64,000 nucleotides of DNA from Isoetes taiwanensis (GCA_021234155.1 JAJEKV010000023.1:4919945-4983944), one strand, 5' to 3'. Positions 23,680 through 35,359 are shown, counted from the first letter of the stretch. The notes: a model not told the origin generated them from the sequence alone. Made by a program: numbers and translations.

Positions 23680-25061
23680 CCCATCGATCCGAGACATCGG
23701 ATCGCCATTCTAGAATGGGACGAGCATGCATGTTTTGCATGCATGCGGGCGGCGCATGCCCGTTCTGGTTGGGAGTTCGCTATTTTAGGCACGTTTCTGC
23801 ATCAACATCTCATCGGCGCTTCCTCTTCTCTCTCAGCAGTACCTATTTCTCTTTGAATTGTTTTCTAGGCAGGGGAGGGACTTCTTCCTGCTTGGTTTGG
23901 CCAATTTGGCGTTTCTTTCATGCTGTCCTTTTCTGGCCTTTAGCCTTCGTCCTGTGACCTTCGTCCTCGATCCTAGTTTGTAAGGAAGTCCTTTGGTATT
24001 CGGGCGGTTTGTTGATTTCATGCGAGTCCCATTCTAGAATCCCATCGATCCGAGACATCGGATCGCCATTCTAGAATGGGACGAGCATGCATGTTTTGCA
24101 TGCATGCGGCCCGGCGCATGCCGATTACAGTTGGGAGTTCGCTATTTTAGGTAGCGTTTTACGCATCAACGTCTCATCGGTGCTTCCTCTTCTCTCTCGC
24201 GAGGTTTACCTATTTCTCTTTGAATTGTTTTTTAGGCGGGGGAGGGGCTTCTTCACGCTTGGTTTGCCAATTTGGCGTTTCTTTCATCTTTGTCCTTTTT
24301 AGGCCTTTAGCCTTAGATCTGTGACCTTAGGCCCCTCGATCCTAGTTTGTAAGGAAGTCCTTTGGTATTTGGGCGGTTTGTTGGTTTCATGCGAGTTCCA
24401 TTCTAGAATCCCATCGATCCAGAGACATCGGTCGCCATTCTAGAATGGGGACGAGCATCATGTTTTGCATGCATCTTGGCGCATGCGGGCTATCGGTTGG
24501 GAGTTCGCTATTTTAGGCGTTTACGCATCAACGTCTCATCGGGGCTTCCTCTTCTCTCCAACAAAGATACCTATTTCTCTTTGAACCCACCTCCCCCTTC
24601 TTTGTTTATTATATTTGTCGCGTGGCACGCACGTAATCAGCCCCTCCACTCTGGGAGGTTTGTTTTGTTTTGTTTTTTTGGTGTTGGTGTTGTGCAGGTA
24701 CAGGTTGGCGAGCGGCATCTGTTTCGACTTCTCCATTCGTGGGTTTTTGAGAGCGATTTCTCTGCCTTGCGTTTGTCTAAGCCCCTTGCCGAAGGTTTAT
24801 CACTAGGGTTTTTCCTCGAAAACCCGAAAGGGCGGGGTTTTTTAATCCCGGTGATAAGCTTTCGGCAGGTACACCAACCAAACATCTGTTAGCATTGTAT
24901 TTTTGGGGTCCAAATGATATAATTGGATTTTCCCTTTATTTTTCGTGGGTAGTTCGCATGTGTGCTACCCACTATCCACCATTGTAGAAAATCTGCTGAG
25001 ATGAATGAGAAGCAAGTCTAAGGGGCGGTTTGTTGGTTTCATGCGAGTCCCATTCTAGAAT
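23680..25061. mobile_element. Array of three MITE-like elements with palindromic spacers
   Basis: Three elements lie head to tail at 23707-24040 (334 bases), 24068-24409 (342) and 24437-25061 (625). Each starts ATTCTAGAATGGGAC and ends in the inverted form GTCCCATTCTAGAAT; the similarity continues inward to GCATG. Each is preceded by the same 27-base spacer (23680-23706, 24041-24067, 24410-24436) whose core CGATCCGAGACATCGGATCG is palindromic in the first two. Just inside the left end GCATGCATGTTTTGCATGCATGC is a third palindrome. The third element has lost its middle and carries about 435 bases of unrelated sequence instead (about 24586-25021). No coding capacity. Confidence 0.8.
24788..24866 (+). 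repeat. Nested hairpin inside third array element
   Basis: GCCGAAGGTTTATCAC pairs with GTGATAAGCTTTCGGC at the other end, with few mismatches. The interior has GGGTTTTTCCTCGAAAACCC and CCCGAAAGGG (a GAAA tetraloop), then GGGGTTTTTTAATCCC. The interior matches the motif at 2855-2905, while the outer stem has a different sequence but still pairs. Confidence 0.6.
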
Positions 25062-27520
25062 CTCCCAATTTTGTTCTAAGCAAAGTAGCGGTTGAAGAGG
25101 GCAACCTGACATCATTGTTCCATTTTCTCGGCAGAATCACCACCACTTACTACAGGGTATAGGTCATGAGATAGGCCCTGAATAGGAGGGCCATAATGCT
25201 GAGAAAAAGGACATGGCCATGCTACAATATTTGAAGTAATCCATAGTGTAAAACCCTTGTGAAGTAGAACTGTGTCTCTTGCAGATCTATTACATAGCCA
25301 CATGAAAACCTAGATGGACTTATTATGGAAGACTCCAGTATCTCTGGCAGGTCTTTTGTAGGTCAAAGGTACATACTGGAACTGGTCTACAAAATAACTA
25401 AAAGATGAGCATTTGGCCAGATTCTTGCAAGATAAATGAAATTAAACTGCATGCTCTCCTTTTACATCAGTTTCAACCATTAGTGCACCTGCAATTTCTA
25501 GCCCTATTCCGAGGCAGGGGCCATCATATGCAAAAAAATTTAAACCCCAGTGTAAACACAGTTTTTTGGGTATTTATTGATTTTGGAGCCAAATATAAAG
25601 GAATGAATGATACAAATGGAGGGCATGGAAAGGAAAATAATTATAGAACATCGAGCAGCCAACAAACATGAAATCATAAATAGAGGTCCTGGAGACATCA
25701 TATGCAACATTACACCTGAGTGTAATAATAATTTTGGGCTATCAATTGACTGAGAGGAAAATGGAAAGGAGGACAAAATAATTATGGAACATCCAGTAGC
25801 CAACAAACATGGAATCCTTTTTTACCATCCCAAAAGCACGTGCGTAAACTATTACCAGATAAGTTGAAGATAAAAGCTTAAGAATGGCATGAGAGATATG
25901 TATGTAACCAAAAAACTGAAGTACAACAGTAAAATGATGCAAGCATGTACCTGCTTTCTAACTGCTGGAATATTCATAATCTTCACCTTCTAACTTTAGC
26001 GGCTTTAGCCATAAATCTTTTCAATAAATCAAATCTTACTTACTGTTGGAAGATTCATAATCTTTACCTTCTAACTTTGACGGATCCAGCCATAAATCTT
26101 TTTAATAAAGCAAAGTTGAATGCAATAGATTTATACCAAAGTGATCAAACAGGTTAATCATCGACAACATATTTGAAAGCAGCAAGGAAAACCTAGAAAA
26201 ATGACAAAGACAAAACCATCTTTTTTGCTAAAAAATTGTTCTAGTAGCATAAGATACATTTACAAATTTAAGTGGAAATTGGGCCAATCTTGGAGCACCC
26301 AGAACGTACATGCTGAAAAACCCTAAGGTAGATTGATTCCACGGAGGATCCATTTATAGAGGCAGCAAGATTCAGAATACAAATTCCAACTCAGAAAGAA
26401 TCAATCAAAACCTTACCGTCGGCATCTCTATAGAAATGCAGCTTGCAATATTCTTGGGCCCTGAACAAACATGCATTTGCAATGACACATGCCACTAGCC
26501 TTTATTGAATTCATTGTGGAATCACTGATGAACATTTGAGCATATTCTTTCTTTAATATAGGATGGCAATTAAGTGAAATCCAAAGTTGAACAAATGGGA
26601 TGACCCTAATGAAGTATCACAATGCCAAAACTTCTTAACAATGGGTTGTAAATAAATTAAAAGTTCCTAGATCTGAACTTCTACTCAACATAAGGACTAA
26701 GGCTTGGCAACATATAAAAATATCTAATATTAAGCATTCTGCTCTAAAGCTATATGTGAAGCTATGCTAACACAAATGGTGAAACATACCTCTATTTGAA
26801 ATAGGTTATGTTTTTAGCTACCTAAAGTGGAAGTATCCTTCAAATGCACTTGAAATCTATGTATGAACTGATTTCTAGTCCATTAACTGAACCCCTGTTA
26901 AGTCCAAGCTTTCAGTCCAAGTTAACCGATTCTAAGCAAATAAGAATGTAGACGAACTAATGAAGGAAGTCAAGTGCAGAGAGAAAATAAGAATCTAAAC
27001 GAACTAATGAGATCAATGCTGAGGGAAGTCAAAGCAGAACAAAAAATCACGTTGCTTGAAGTAGAAATAAGAAAGCAGAACAAAAATGTCACGCTGTTTG
27101 AAGTAGAAATAGAAACAATTTAACCCAAGCAAGCCGTGGGTTCATCTAAAGAATTGTTTATTGACATGCAGAGATATACAGATTCCTGCTTTCGCAAATT
27201 TGGATGAAACCAATTCACAAAAAAAATGAGGGTAAAGCGCAACACTTACTTGTAGTATAACATGGACGTGGGAAGCGCCTGGCTTGCAAATCCGTCCTCT
27301 GAAGTTATCCTTCATATGGATGCTATCTAGATGCATGCGGGTTCTGCGTGGCACCGATCTGGTATGCCCTCCCGAGATAAGGGTGGAAATCGAAAACCCA
27401 AAGTCCTACAGAAAAGAATTCTATGATTTTTGGAAAATCGAAAATTTTTTATGGCTGCCACAACTCTAAAAATCTTAGGAAATCAATCTAAAAAGAATTC
27501 CAAAAAAGTTTTTTGTCAAA
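25062..27520. other. No gene; two local tandem duplications
   Basis: A diverged duplication with a unit of about 170 bases covers 25519-25812 (shared phrases CATCATATGCAA, GGAAAGGA, AGCCAACAAACATGGAATC). A 75-base unit (ATTCATAATCTTYACCTTCT) is duplicated at 25965-26113. No coding pattern was recognised. Confidence 0.4.
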
Positions 27521-27548
27521 CCGGAAAATACCAAATTAACAAGATTGA
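27521..27548 (-). mobile_element. Candidate Helitron 5' terminus
   Basis: On the minus strand the sequence changes from module B to TCAATCTTGTTAATTTGG at 27548, directly after a host A. Comparison with the contiguous module A/B copy at 39005-39007 shows this is exactly the base where the Helitron end at 36521 is inserted. TC after A is the expected Helitron 5' end, but two bases are weak evidence on their own. Confidence 0.45.
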
Positions 27549-28760
27549 TATTGGAAACCTTAGCTAACAATTGTTAAAGATAACTAAGCATGGTGGAACC
27601 TTGGAGGTCAAGTCAAGCTGGGCCAGGAGAGCAATATGAGGCATATGTGGGTGTCTATATGAGGCTGTGGCGTGAATCAGTGCTAGTCTAAGTGTATAAC
27701 TGTAAGTTTCTAAATTGTTGCAATATTCTATCAAAGGCATCATAGTTCATGGATTATCCCCATGGGAGAATGGTTCTGGGGTAAGTTTTGCAATATAAAA
27801 TGTAATGTTTTCTTGTTCAGTGAAATACATAAGCGTGGGAGCTACATCGATGATAGTTGGGCCTATGACTTCCTCGACGTGTTTGGATTGTGATTATTAT
27901 CTTTGTCAGTAACCTAGCTACTTCAACTTGGACAGGTTGTACGGGCAACATCAGCAGCAGTATAATCTAGGCACATGTATAGTAAACATTCTAATGAACA
28001 CACATGTCATGGTCTTTGCATTGTTCCATTGTTGTCTTGGTATTTTGATTATGTACTTGGAACCTCCGGGGTCGGGCTCCTAGGTTCGGTGGCCTAGTTG
28101 CTCCGGCATGCTCATGTTCATCTGTGATTCTCTGTGGTATTCTTGTACTCTATGACACCGGGCGTAGTTTCCCTGATCAGGATGGTATGAGGTCCTCCAG
28201 CGCTAGACGTGGGCTGGGAAGGGTATGCGCATATGAGGTTCACCCAACCAACTCTGCCAACGGGGCTCGGAATGTGAGCTGGTTGGGCATTTCTCTGCTA
28301 ACAGGGCGTGCTTGTAGGCTGACTGAGCTTCTCATTGTCCCGGAGCGTTGTTTATGTTGTTTTGGTACTTTGGCTTTGTGTTCTTTGCTCCTGATGCTTA
28401 TGATGTTTCTTTTGTTGCCATTGTCTAGCACTGTTTCCATGTATGCAGCAGCAGCTATGGGATCCCCACTTAGTCACGAGGACTAACCCCAGTGAGTGCA
28501 TGTGCAGTGAATCCGCAAGGCAGCGGTCAAGTTGATGGCGACAATGTAGCCGGGAATCATGTTTGAGTTCTAAAGCTAGAAGTTTCTGTTTGATTTGCTC
28601 AGCCTGATGTTGTATATATGTTGATAATACATTGGGAATATTTGAGTTGTTTGCTTTCTTCAATTAGAGATTGGAATATGTTAAGTTTGTGAAGATGTTG
28701 AATGCATAAGCAAAGTTGTCTGTTGAGTTTAGACTGTGAATTTCAATTGCAAAGGAAGAT
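27549..28760 (+). repeat. Module B, left copy of a broken inverted duplication
   Basis: This segment matches 37714-39005 in inverted orientation over its whole length. Shared landmarks include CTTAGCTAACAATTGTTAAAG at the start, GGATTATCCCCATGGGAGAA in the middle and TTTCAATTGCAAAGGAAGA at the end. The right copy has about 58 extra bases at the point matching 28435. Open frames in it (for example 28124-28486) have no recognised domain, and both copies carry them on differing frames, so I do not call a gene. Confidence 0.8.
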
Positions 28761-28776
28761 TTAATTCTTCGCCTAA

Positions 28777-28981
28777 ATTCACACCAACATAAATCTAGCC
28801 TTAAGTTTTGACAAGATTCACACCAACATAAATCTAGCCTTAAGTTTTAACAAGATCCCGAGTTGCCTGGAGGGTCAACTCGGCAAGCTCGTCACAAGAT
28901 TTTTGGGCATGCCCAAGATTTATAGCATCCTGGGCAGCCGCATTGTGATAGCAGGCCAGGATTCTTAACTTTGGTGTGAAT
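28777..28981. mobile_element. MITE-like element in the cystatin promoter
   Basis: ATTCACACCAA at 28777-28787 is matched by TTGGTGTGAAT at 28971-28981. Extended inward, CTTAAG at the left matches CTTAAC at the right. The left 39 bases are duplicated in tandem (second copy from 28816). The 205-base element ends about 150 bases before the cystatin start codon. No target duplication was defined. Confidence 0.5.
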
Positions 28982-28984
28982 GTA

Positions 28985-28998
28985 TTAATATATCAATA
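28985..28998 (+). promoter_or_regulatory. TATA-like sequence of the cystatin gene
   Basis: TATTAATATATC lies about 140 bases before the start codon, at the border of the small MITE. It is the best TATA-like match in the region; the transcription start is unknown. Confidence 0.3.
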
Positions 28999-29134
28999 TT
29001 TGGCCAGTAAGAACGTGTCACGTTAGAATATTAATTGCCACGTTAAATTTTTCTGGTTGACGCGTGGATCTTTTCTGAAAGGGAAAGCAAATAATACAGG
29101 AGTGCTGAAATAGGGTATTTATTGCTATCTGCCA

Positions 29135-30738
29135 ATGCGTATGCGAGGTTTTTTCCCTGCTATTTTTCTCTGCTTGCTTTCTTTGGGAGTTTTTTTGTGG
29201 AATCGACCTTCTTACTCCGACATGACTACTCTTTGCGGAGGAAAGCAGCCTGTCCATGGCGCAGAAAATAACTTGGAAATAGACGGCCATGGAAAATTTG
29301 CTGTTGAGGAATATAACAAGCGTCATCAGGTTATCTTCCTATCGTTTTTTTTTTCTAATTTTGCTCCACTTAGTCACTTTCTTGGAAATCCTTTTTAGGG
29401 AAGATCGTGAATCTGGTATTTTAGATGATTTTGCTTTATCGTCTTTTAGAGATCCACGTTTTCCAGGCATGAAAAGCATCCCGCTGTGTTTTACCAGAAT
29501 AGTCTTGAGTATGATCTGCTCCTTATTAACAGAAATAATGTTATTTCATTGGGCAAGTCTGTCGCATTTATTCACGGGCTATTTTCTATCTATATATGCA
29601 ATGATCCTAATCTTTAGTCCTCTTGTCTCAATCAGGACTCAGCAGAGCATCTTTCTTTTAAACGAGTTGTATCTGCTAAGACACAGGTTGTCGCAGGCTC
29701 AATGTATCATCTTGTACTTGAAGCAGTTCATAAGGATGAACCTAAGTTGTTTGAAGCAAAAGTGTGGACAAAACCTTGGGAGAATTTCAAGTCATTGGAG
29801 CATTTTAAGGCTGTCGAAAATAGCAACCCAGGTGATTATCTTACAACTAAATATTTAGTTTCTATCTGCTATCTGTAAAGATAATTAAGTCAGGGGCGGT
29901 TCAATATAAGGCTGGCTCTTTCTACATGGGCTAGAATAGTCATGCAGGACATTTTTACCTTGTGCCAATGAAAGCCCTCCTCACTGAAAGGTCATAAATG
30001 TACAAAAGATATTTGCTATCGAATGATAAAATTATCATTTAAGTTGTATAAGGAAGCCTATAATATGAAGGTAATATTCTCCTTCTCCAAGATGCTTGCA
30101 TTTGAAGTTGCAAGGGTCCTGTTTGGTGGAAGTGGCAAAATGTTTTTCCCTGACAAATAAATGGCATAGTAGAAGAGCATAAGTTGTTGGCACATGTGTT
30201 CATTGAGGCCCGTACTTTTGAGCGTCAGATTTCTTCAATTATAGGGTAGTTTTCAGCTTCAAAGTAGGATTAAGCTTCGTGCAATTCGCTTTTCACAAAA
30301 TCAGTGGCAGTGGAAATATTTAATTAGTACCCCTGTTTTGTGGAAGTCAGATCCACAGAACACTGGTATATCAGTTGATGATCCTATTGTGAAGGAAGCG
30401 GCCCAACATGCTGTCAAAGGTCTTCAGCAGAGATCCAATTCCCTGCTTCCTTATGAGCTTCAAGATATCGTGACAGCCCATTCTGAGGTTTGTGTTGTGA
30501 TTATTACACATGAGGAACTTGTAATGTTTCTCCTGGGCAGGTTTGGTTGCTGACCCCCTAGTTTAAATGACATTTTCTGATCTCTACGTTTGCAACATTG
30601 TAGGTATCTAATGACAAAACTCAGTATCATCTTGTGATGAAAGTCAAAAGAGGTGTTCATGAGGAGCATTGCGAGGCTGAGGTTCACAAGATGGCTGATG
30701 GGAAATGGATGGTACAGCATGCAAACGTTCCACAGTAG
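29135..30738 (+). CDS. Two-domain phytocystatin (papain and legumain inhibitor), four exons
   Basis: Exons: 29135-29329, 29636-29831, 30351-30487 and 30604-30738; every intron starts GT and ends AG. The joined reading gives 220 residues. Residues 1-28 form a signal peptide (a hydrophobic stretch after MRMR), so the protein should enter the secretory pathway. The N-terminal domain has the GG pair (CGGKQ), the phytocystatin helix signature GKFAVEEYN, the papain-contacting loop QVVAG and the second loop tryptophan (KPW). The third exon starts a second cystatin-like domain with QQRSNSLLPYEL; in group II phytocystatins the SNSL motif inhibits legumain (asparaginyl endopeptidase). The last exon completes it with YHLVMKVKRG and ends near VPQ. 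All key residues are present, so the gene looks functional. Such proteins regulate or block C1A and C13 cysteine proteases in storage, senescence and defence. The 3' part of exon 1 and intron 1 read openly in another frame; that is chance. Confidence 0.92.
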
Positions 30739-31338
30739 GGTAATACTTTCAAATGATTAAGTTATTTTTACTATTATATTTTATATTTTTAATGAGACTC
30801 AAGGAGCTAAAGCGGATTTTGTGCTTGTAATAATTATAAATCAACATTAGAAGGATATGCTCTTTATGACTTGAAGAGGTACAAGACATTTGTCTTGTAA
30901 GGCATTATGAATGTGGAATATTCATGCTTGAATTTGATCTTTCTTGTTAAGGCTTCATGAAAGTGGAACGTCCATTCCATGATAAATCACTTCAATGTAT
31001 TGGCTTCTTGAATGAGTACGAACGAATGGAAGAACAAAGGGGACGACCTATGCTTTATATTTTGAGTTTCTTACTCTGCAGGAAAGGGCACTTGTTTAGG
31101 ATCATTTGCTCGATTTGTAGTAGTGTGGTAAATGGCATGAAAATTCTTGGTGGATTTTCCCATTGAAAACTTAGCGCATGGCATGAAATTCCTTCATAAA
31201 AACTTCAATAAGAATATGCATTGTGTGAATTTTATAAAATACGACTGCCACCTATTTTAAAACTCTATTCTATTCTATTTGAGTAGAATGTGCATAAAGT
31301 TTGCGCAATCCTTTTCGTATTGTGAAGGTTTGGAATAA
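30739..31338. other. 3' flank of the cystatin gene, no other gene
   Basis: This should hold the 3' untranslated region and polyadenylation signals. A short TTCTA run lies at about 31262-31279. No further gene recognised. Confidence 0.4.
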
Positions 31339-32258
31339 GGCCCTTTTTCCACGACCAGCCTGTCTTATTTTTTATTAGATTTGGTTGGTCCAAGTCAGCA
31401 TTTAAGACATGAGAGGTTTTCCACGGCAATTTTTAAGACATGTCGTAAGGCTCTTCCGTACAGCGTTGCATTTCCCCCGCCACAAAATAAGACAGCAAAC
31501 TTCAGTCAATCGTAGCTCAAATTCGCCACAATCCACGGGTGTCGCAAAAAAGGGATTTCTTCAATCGGGTTCTTCAAGCAACAGGCCAAGATCGGGTTCT
31601 TCAAGCAACAGGCCAGGTTTGTTCTTGAAGCCAGTGTGATTTTTGAAGTGAGAAACATGCAAACAGGTCGGATTCAAGCCCAAGAACCTTCAAATAGGTC
31701 GAAAATCAGATCTTTCAGAAGGATTTTCAGTTGGATTCTTCAAGCAACAGATCATTCTTGAAATCAGATTGGAGGCAGCCGAATAGTAGCCTGAGCCGAA
31801 TAGCTTGAATAGTAGCCCTAAACCGAACAACTAATAGTAGCCTCAGCCGAATAGTAGCCTCAGCCGAACAGCTTGAATAGTAGCCTCAGCCGAATCCTTG
31901 CAGAAGCAGAACTAACCCTTGCAGCCCATCCAGGTTCAGAACCTCTATTACTGTTTTTCAATCTTCTCTATTACTGTTTTTCAAATTTTTTTTCTATTAC
32001 TGTCTTTCATTTTTTCCTTTGCATCTATGTTTAAATTTTACTGTGAATATCTTGCTCTGTTCAAAACTCCATTGAATATCCTTGCATAGTGGAAAACGGT
32101 GATTATAAGACACGTCTTATATGAATAAGACGTGTCTTATATTCATGTAGTGGAAAACTATTTTTTTTACGACATGTCATATAGGTGACGTGGAACTTAA
32201 AAGGATGTCTTATAAGAATGCGACAGCCATAAAATAAGTCTGCTGTGGAAAAAGGGCC
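31339..32258. mobile_element. 920-bp PIF/Harbinger-like non-autonomous element
   Basis: The ends are GGCCCTTTTTCCAC (from 31339) and its inverse GTGGAAAAAGGGCC (ending 32258), followed inward by CTTATTTT on both sides. TAA stands directly outside both ends (31336-31338 and 32259-32261), matching the 3-bp TWA target duplication of PIF/Harbinger elements. The interior repeats the palindromic phrase AAGACAYGTCTTA, most clearly as two facing copies at about 32106-32143. It also holds short tandem repeats (AGGTTCTTCAAGCAACAGGCC-like at 31560-31620; AGTAGCCTCAGCCGAA at 31785-31900). No transposase. Confidence 0.75.
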
Positions 32259-32261
32259 TAA

Positions 32262-33538
32262 GGTTTTGATGCAATATTGTATTTGAGGTGGTATAAATAA
32301 GACATTTGAGGAGCTTATTGCAAAATTTAAAGGAGCTTGATTTCTTGAGTATTTTAGGGGGCGTTGTCTTTTTTTTTTTGCTTGTTTTCTTGAGTATTTT
32401 AGGGGTCGTCTTCTTTTTTTTGGCGAATTGTGGACATGACTTTGCAAAGCTGATTGGCATGTAGATTCTTGTGGACGTGCTAGTGCCGATTCTTGTGGAT
32501 GTACTATGGATTCTTGTCGATGTGCTATTTAGTTTTGCTGGGGCCTCGTGGCCTTGGCCATTTCGAACCTATTGAGGTCGAAAGTAGGCTGGATTGAAGG
32601 TGATTTAGGTCGGATTGAATCATTCTTTGTAGAGTTTGGATTGAATTGCCCTTCCCTCATAGGCAGGGCAGGCTGGACGGATTCAATGATACCTGGGTGG
32701 TCGATGAGGGGCCCGATGAGGCCGTTATGGCATGGACTTTGGAATCGTCCTTTATGGCGTGGACTTCCGAATCGTCCTTCCATCGGAGGCAGGGCAGACT
32801 TTGGAGTACTCTTTACTCCGAGCCACGGTTTTCGAAATGCTTACGCAGTGGTTTTAGGCGATTAAACCATTGGTTTGCATCGCCAGAAAATATGTTGACC
32901 TTAGATGTGGAAGATTTCAAAGAATCTTTCATGATCTAAACGTCCTAAATTGCCAATAAAAAAGTAAATTATAAAGAACATGTTACGACTGCCATCTATT
33001 TGACATTGCTTGTAAGTTCATAACAATGCGATGGTCTCGATAGCAATACCAATGGATCCAATTCTTCACGAATTTGTGTAAACCGTACTGCATTATGATT
33101 TATTGTAGCTTGGCCAGTCAGTGTATTTTGCCCACATGGAGATGACTTGACCATAGTGAATTGACCAAACCTTTCAACTCTTTAACATCTGCTGCCTAAA
33201 CACATTTGATTGCTTTTTTAACCCTAGTATTCTGTAATTTCATCAGCTTTCAGGCAATACAACTAAATTGACCAAATATCTCGACTCTTCAAGTAACAAA
33301 AAAATTTCCAGTGTACCAATTTCCAGTTAATCAAAAAAAATTACAGACATATCGTAATGAAATTGAATACATTTAATTTGTGAAATTATAAGATACAAGC
33401 ATGACCTCATTAATTGGAGAGAATAACACAATTTTGAGAATTTTGACCTCTGCTAATCTAGTCAAGCAGAAGTATTTTCTCCTACTTCTAAAGCATGAGT
33501 ATCCATCAAAATTATTAATTGCTACCCAAGTATTACGT
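32262..33538. other. No gene; short direct repeats
   Basis: GATTCTTGTGGAYGTGCTA occurs three times at about 32464-32530. At 32720-32775 GGCATGGACTTTGGAATCGTCC recurs once with changes. Open frames at 32548-32939 have no recognised motif. Confidence 0.35.
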
Positions 33539-33540
33539 GA

Positions 33541-33658
33541 CCACTATTATTGATGGTAGATACATACACCACTATTATTGATGGTCGATATACACCACTA
33601 TTATTGATAGTAGATACATACACCACTATTATTAATAGTAGATACATATACCATTATT
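33541..33658. repeat. Minisatellite, about 30-base unit
   Basis: Four to five copies of ACCACTATTATTGATGGTAG followed by ATACATAC. Confidence 0.8.
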
Positions 33659-34138
33659 ATTCACCGCGGTTAAGTTAAATTATGATTTTTAACAGAATTT
33701 ACATTCGCACTACTAGTTAAGTTAGCAGATAGTTAAGAAATTTAGTTAAGAATTTAGTTAACTTTTTTAACCAAAAACACTAACTAAACTTGTCTTCGCA
33801 CCTTGTTCGGTTCAGTTAGCAAAATTAACTAAAAGTTAACTAAATTAAAAATTAGCACTAAAAGTTAAATCACCCCATAGAGGTCACTTTAAGTTTAGTT
33901 AATTGTGCTGATAATTTTTTATGCCCTTGGCTAACTTAACTAGACATGTTCGAAACAATTTAGTTAACTAGTTAAGTTATTTTTTAACCAAAGTTTTTAG
34001 TGCAAAATGGTATTACATTAAGTTAGCCTAACCAATTTTTTTTAACTAGCTTTGGTGTGAAGGCAATCATCCAATTAGTGTTAGCTCAACTTAACGATAA
34101 AAATAACAACTAAACTTAACCATGGGTGCGAATAGACC
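33659..34138. mobile_element. MITE dense in TTAGTTAA motifs
   Basis: The left end TATTCACCGCGGTTAAGTT and the inverse of the right end TATTCGCACCCATGGTTAAG match with small gaps, and the match continues as TTAGTTATGATTTTTA. The interior contains more than fifteen TTAGTTAA/TTAACTAA motifs in both orientations, and TTCGCAC recurs near each end. It is non-coding. The exact left end merges with the minisatellite. Confidence 0.5.
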
Positions 34139-35359
34139 CTAAATATATCCGCACTTGAGTGCAGGAGGCATTCATTTGCAATGTCCTGGCGTTCAGGATC
34201 TGCTATCGATAGAGCACTGTCGCCTGCTCGAGCTGAAGATATCGAGACCATCACGTGCTCCATGACTTACAATGATCTGAATAAATGCACAATGAGAGGC
34301 ATCCAACTTGATCCCTACTTGCAGTCCATAGCTAATCACCGCGAGATGGATTCCCTCGGTTACCACCATGTTGTTATTCATCTCGTATGGCTTCCGGAGC
34401 ACTACGCCTATGAGATTAACTCGTTGACCTTGCGTGGTCACGACGAGTGACTGCTGTGATTATTGTGTGCTTTAGGTGTATGTAGCACCTATTCAACAAT
34501 ATATTCTGGCATATAAGATATAGTAATGTATAAGAGCTCTTGTATGCAGAGCGTAATGAATAGCAACTACTTTAATGTACCTTGAAGACTCAAGTTTCTT
34601 CTCCGTCCTCTGAGGCCTCTTTGGCCAGTAATTCCTGTAATTGAGCCGCTACATTGTAAGTATCACAACCATCTGTGGCTTGTGCTTGACGGGCCAACCA
34701 TAGTCTATGGTTTTGAGATGTTGGTAACGAGGCCTGTAGTCCAGATTTGGCCTCCATCTTTTATGCCAGCAGTCCCTATACTGTTGTGTGTAAGTGGTAC
34801 CTTTTCTTGCTATCAGCTCCCACCAAGACACAAACACCTCTTTGTAATGGGGAAGAGTAGGGTCTTGCACAAGATCCTCTTCAGCAAAGGCCATCTATGC
34901 AGGAGATGAGTCTCCTGGTCTAATGAGCAAGAGCATACCTTTCTTGACATCTTGGTATGGATCGAATGTTTCAACTGGGTTCTGTGGTTTAAAGTGTTCT
35001 ATAGAAGTGGTAATGTTCCAGCTGATAAAAGCCTAAATGGATCTATGCTACCAGGACTATGGTTTAAATGGGGAGGGTTTGAACTGGGTTGGAGATTAGG
35101 CTTTGTTGTAGGTGTTATAGTCCCATATAGATCAAGAGAATTATTTTGCAGGAAAAAGGCTAAGTGATAAGGCTCTAGAATGATGTGGAGTATTCAACGT
35201 AGCATGGCATGCTCTTCAAAAATGCCAATGGCACAACAACAAAAATCTTAGTGAAGATATGCATGCCACGGCTGAGTATAAAAGTATGGAAAACTTATCC
35301 AGATAAACAAGGATTTTACCATCAATAGGTACTCGAATCTGCAACGATGTATTATTGGG
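34139..35359. other. Unrecognised open frames
   Basis: A plus-strand open frame of 89 codons at 34181-34450 (with LVWLPEHYAYEINSL) and a minus-strand frame of 81 codons at 34649-34894 (with VSWWELIARKGTTYTQQY) have amino-acid composition like real protein but match no family I know. They may be captured gene fragments. I assign no function. Confidence 0.25.

Noticed and set aside
29289-29858. Open frame of 189 codons overlapping the cystatin gene
   Set aside because: It runs through intron 1 in a different frame, and its residues lack any domain. The spliced cystatin reading explains the region fully.
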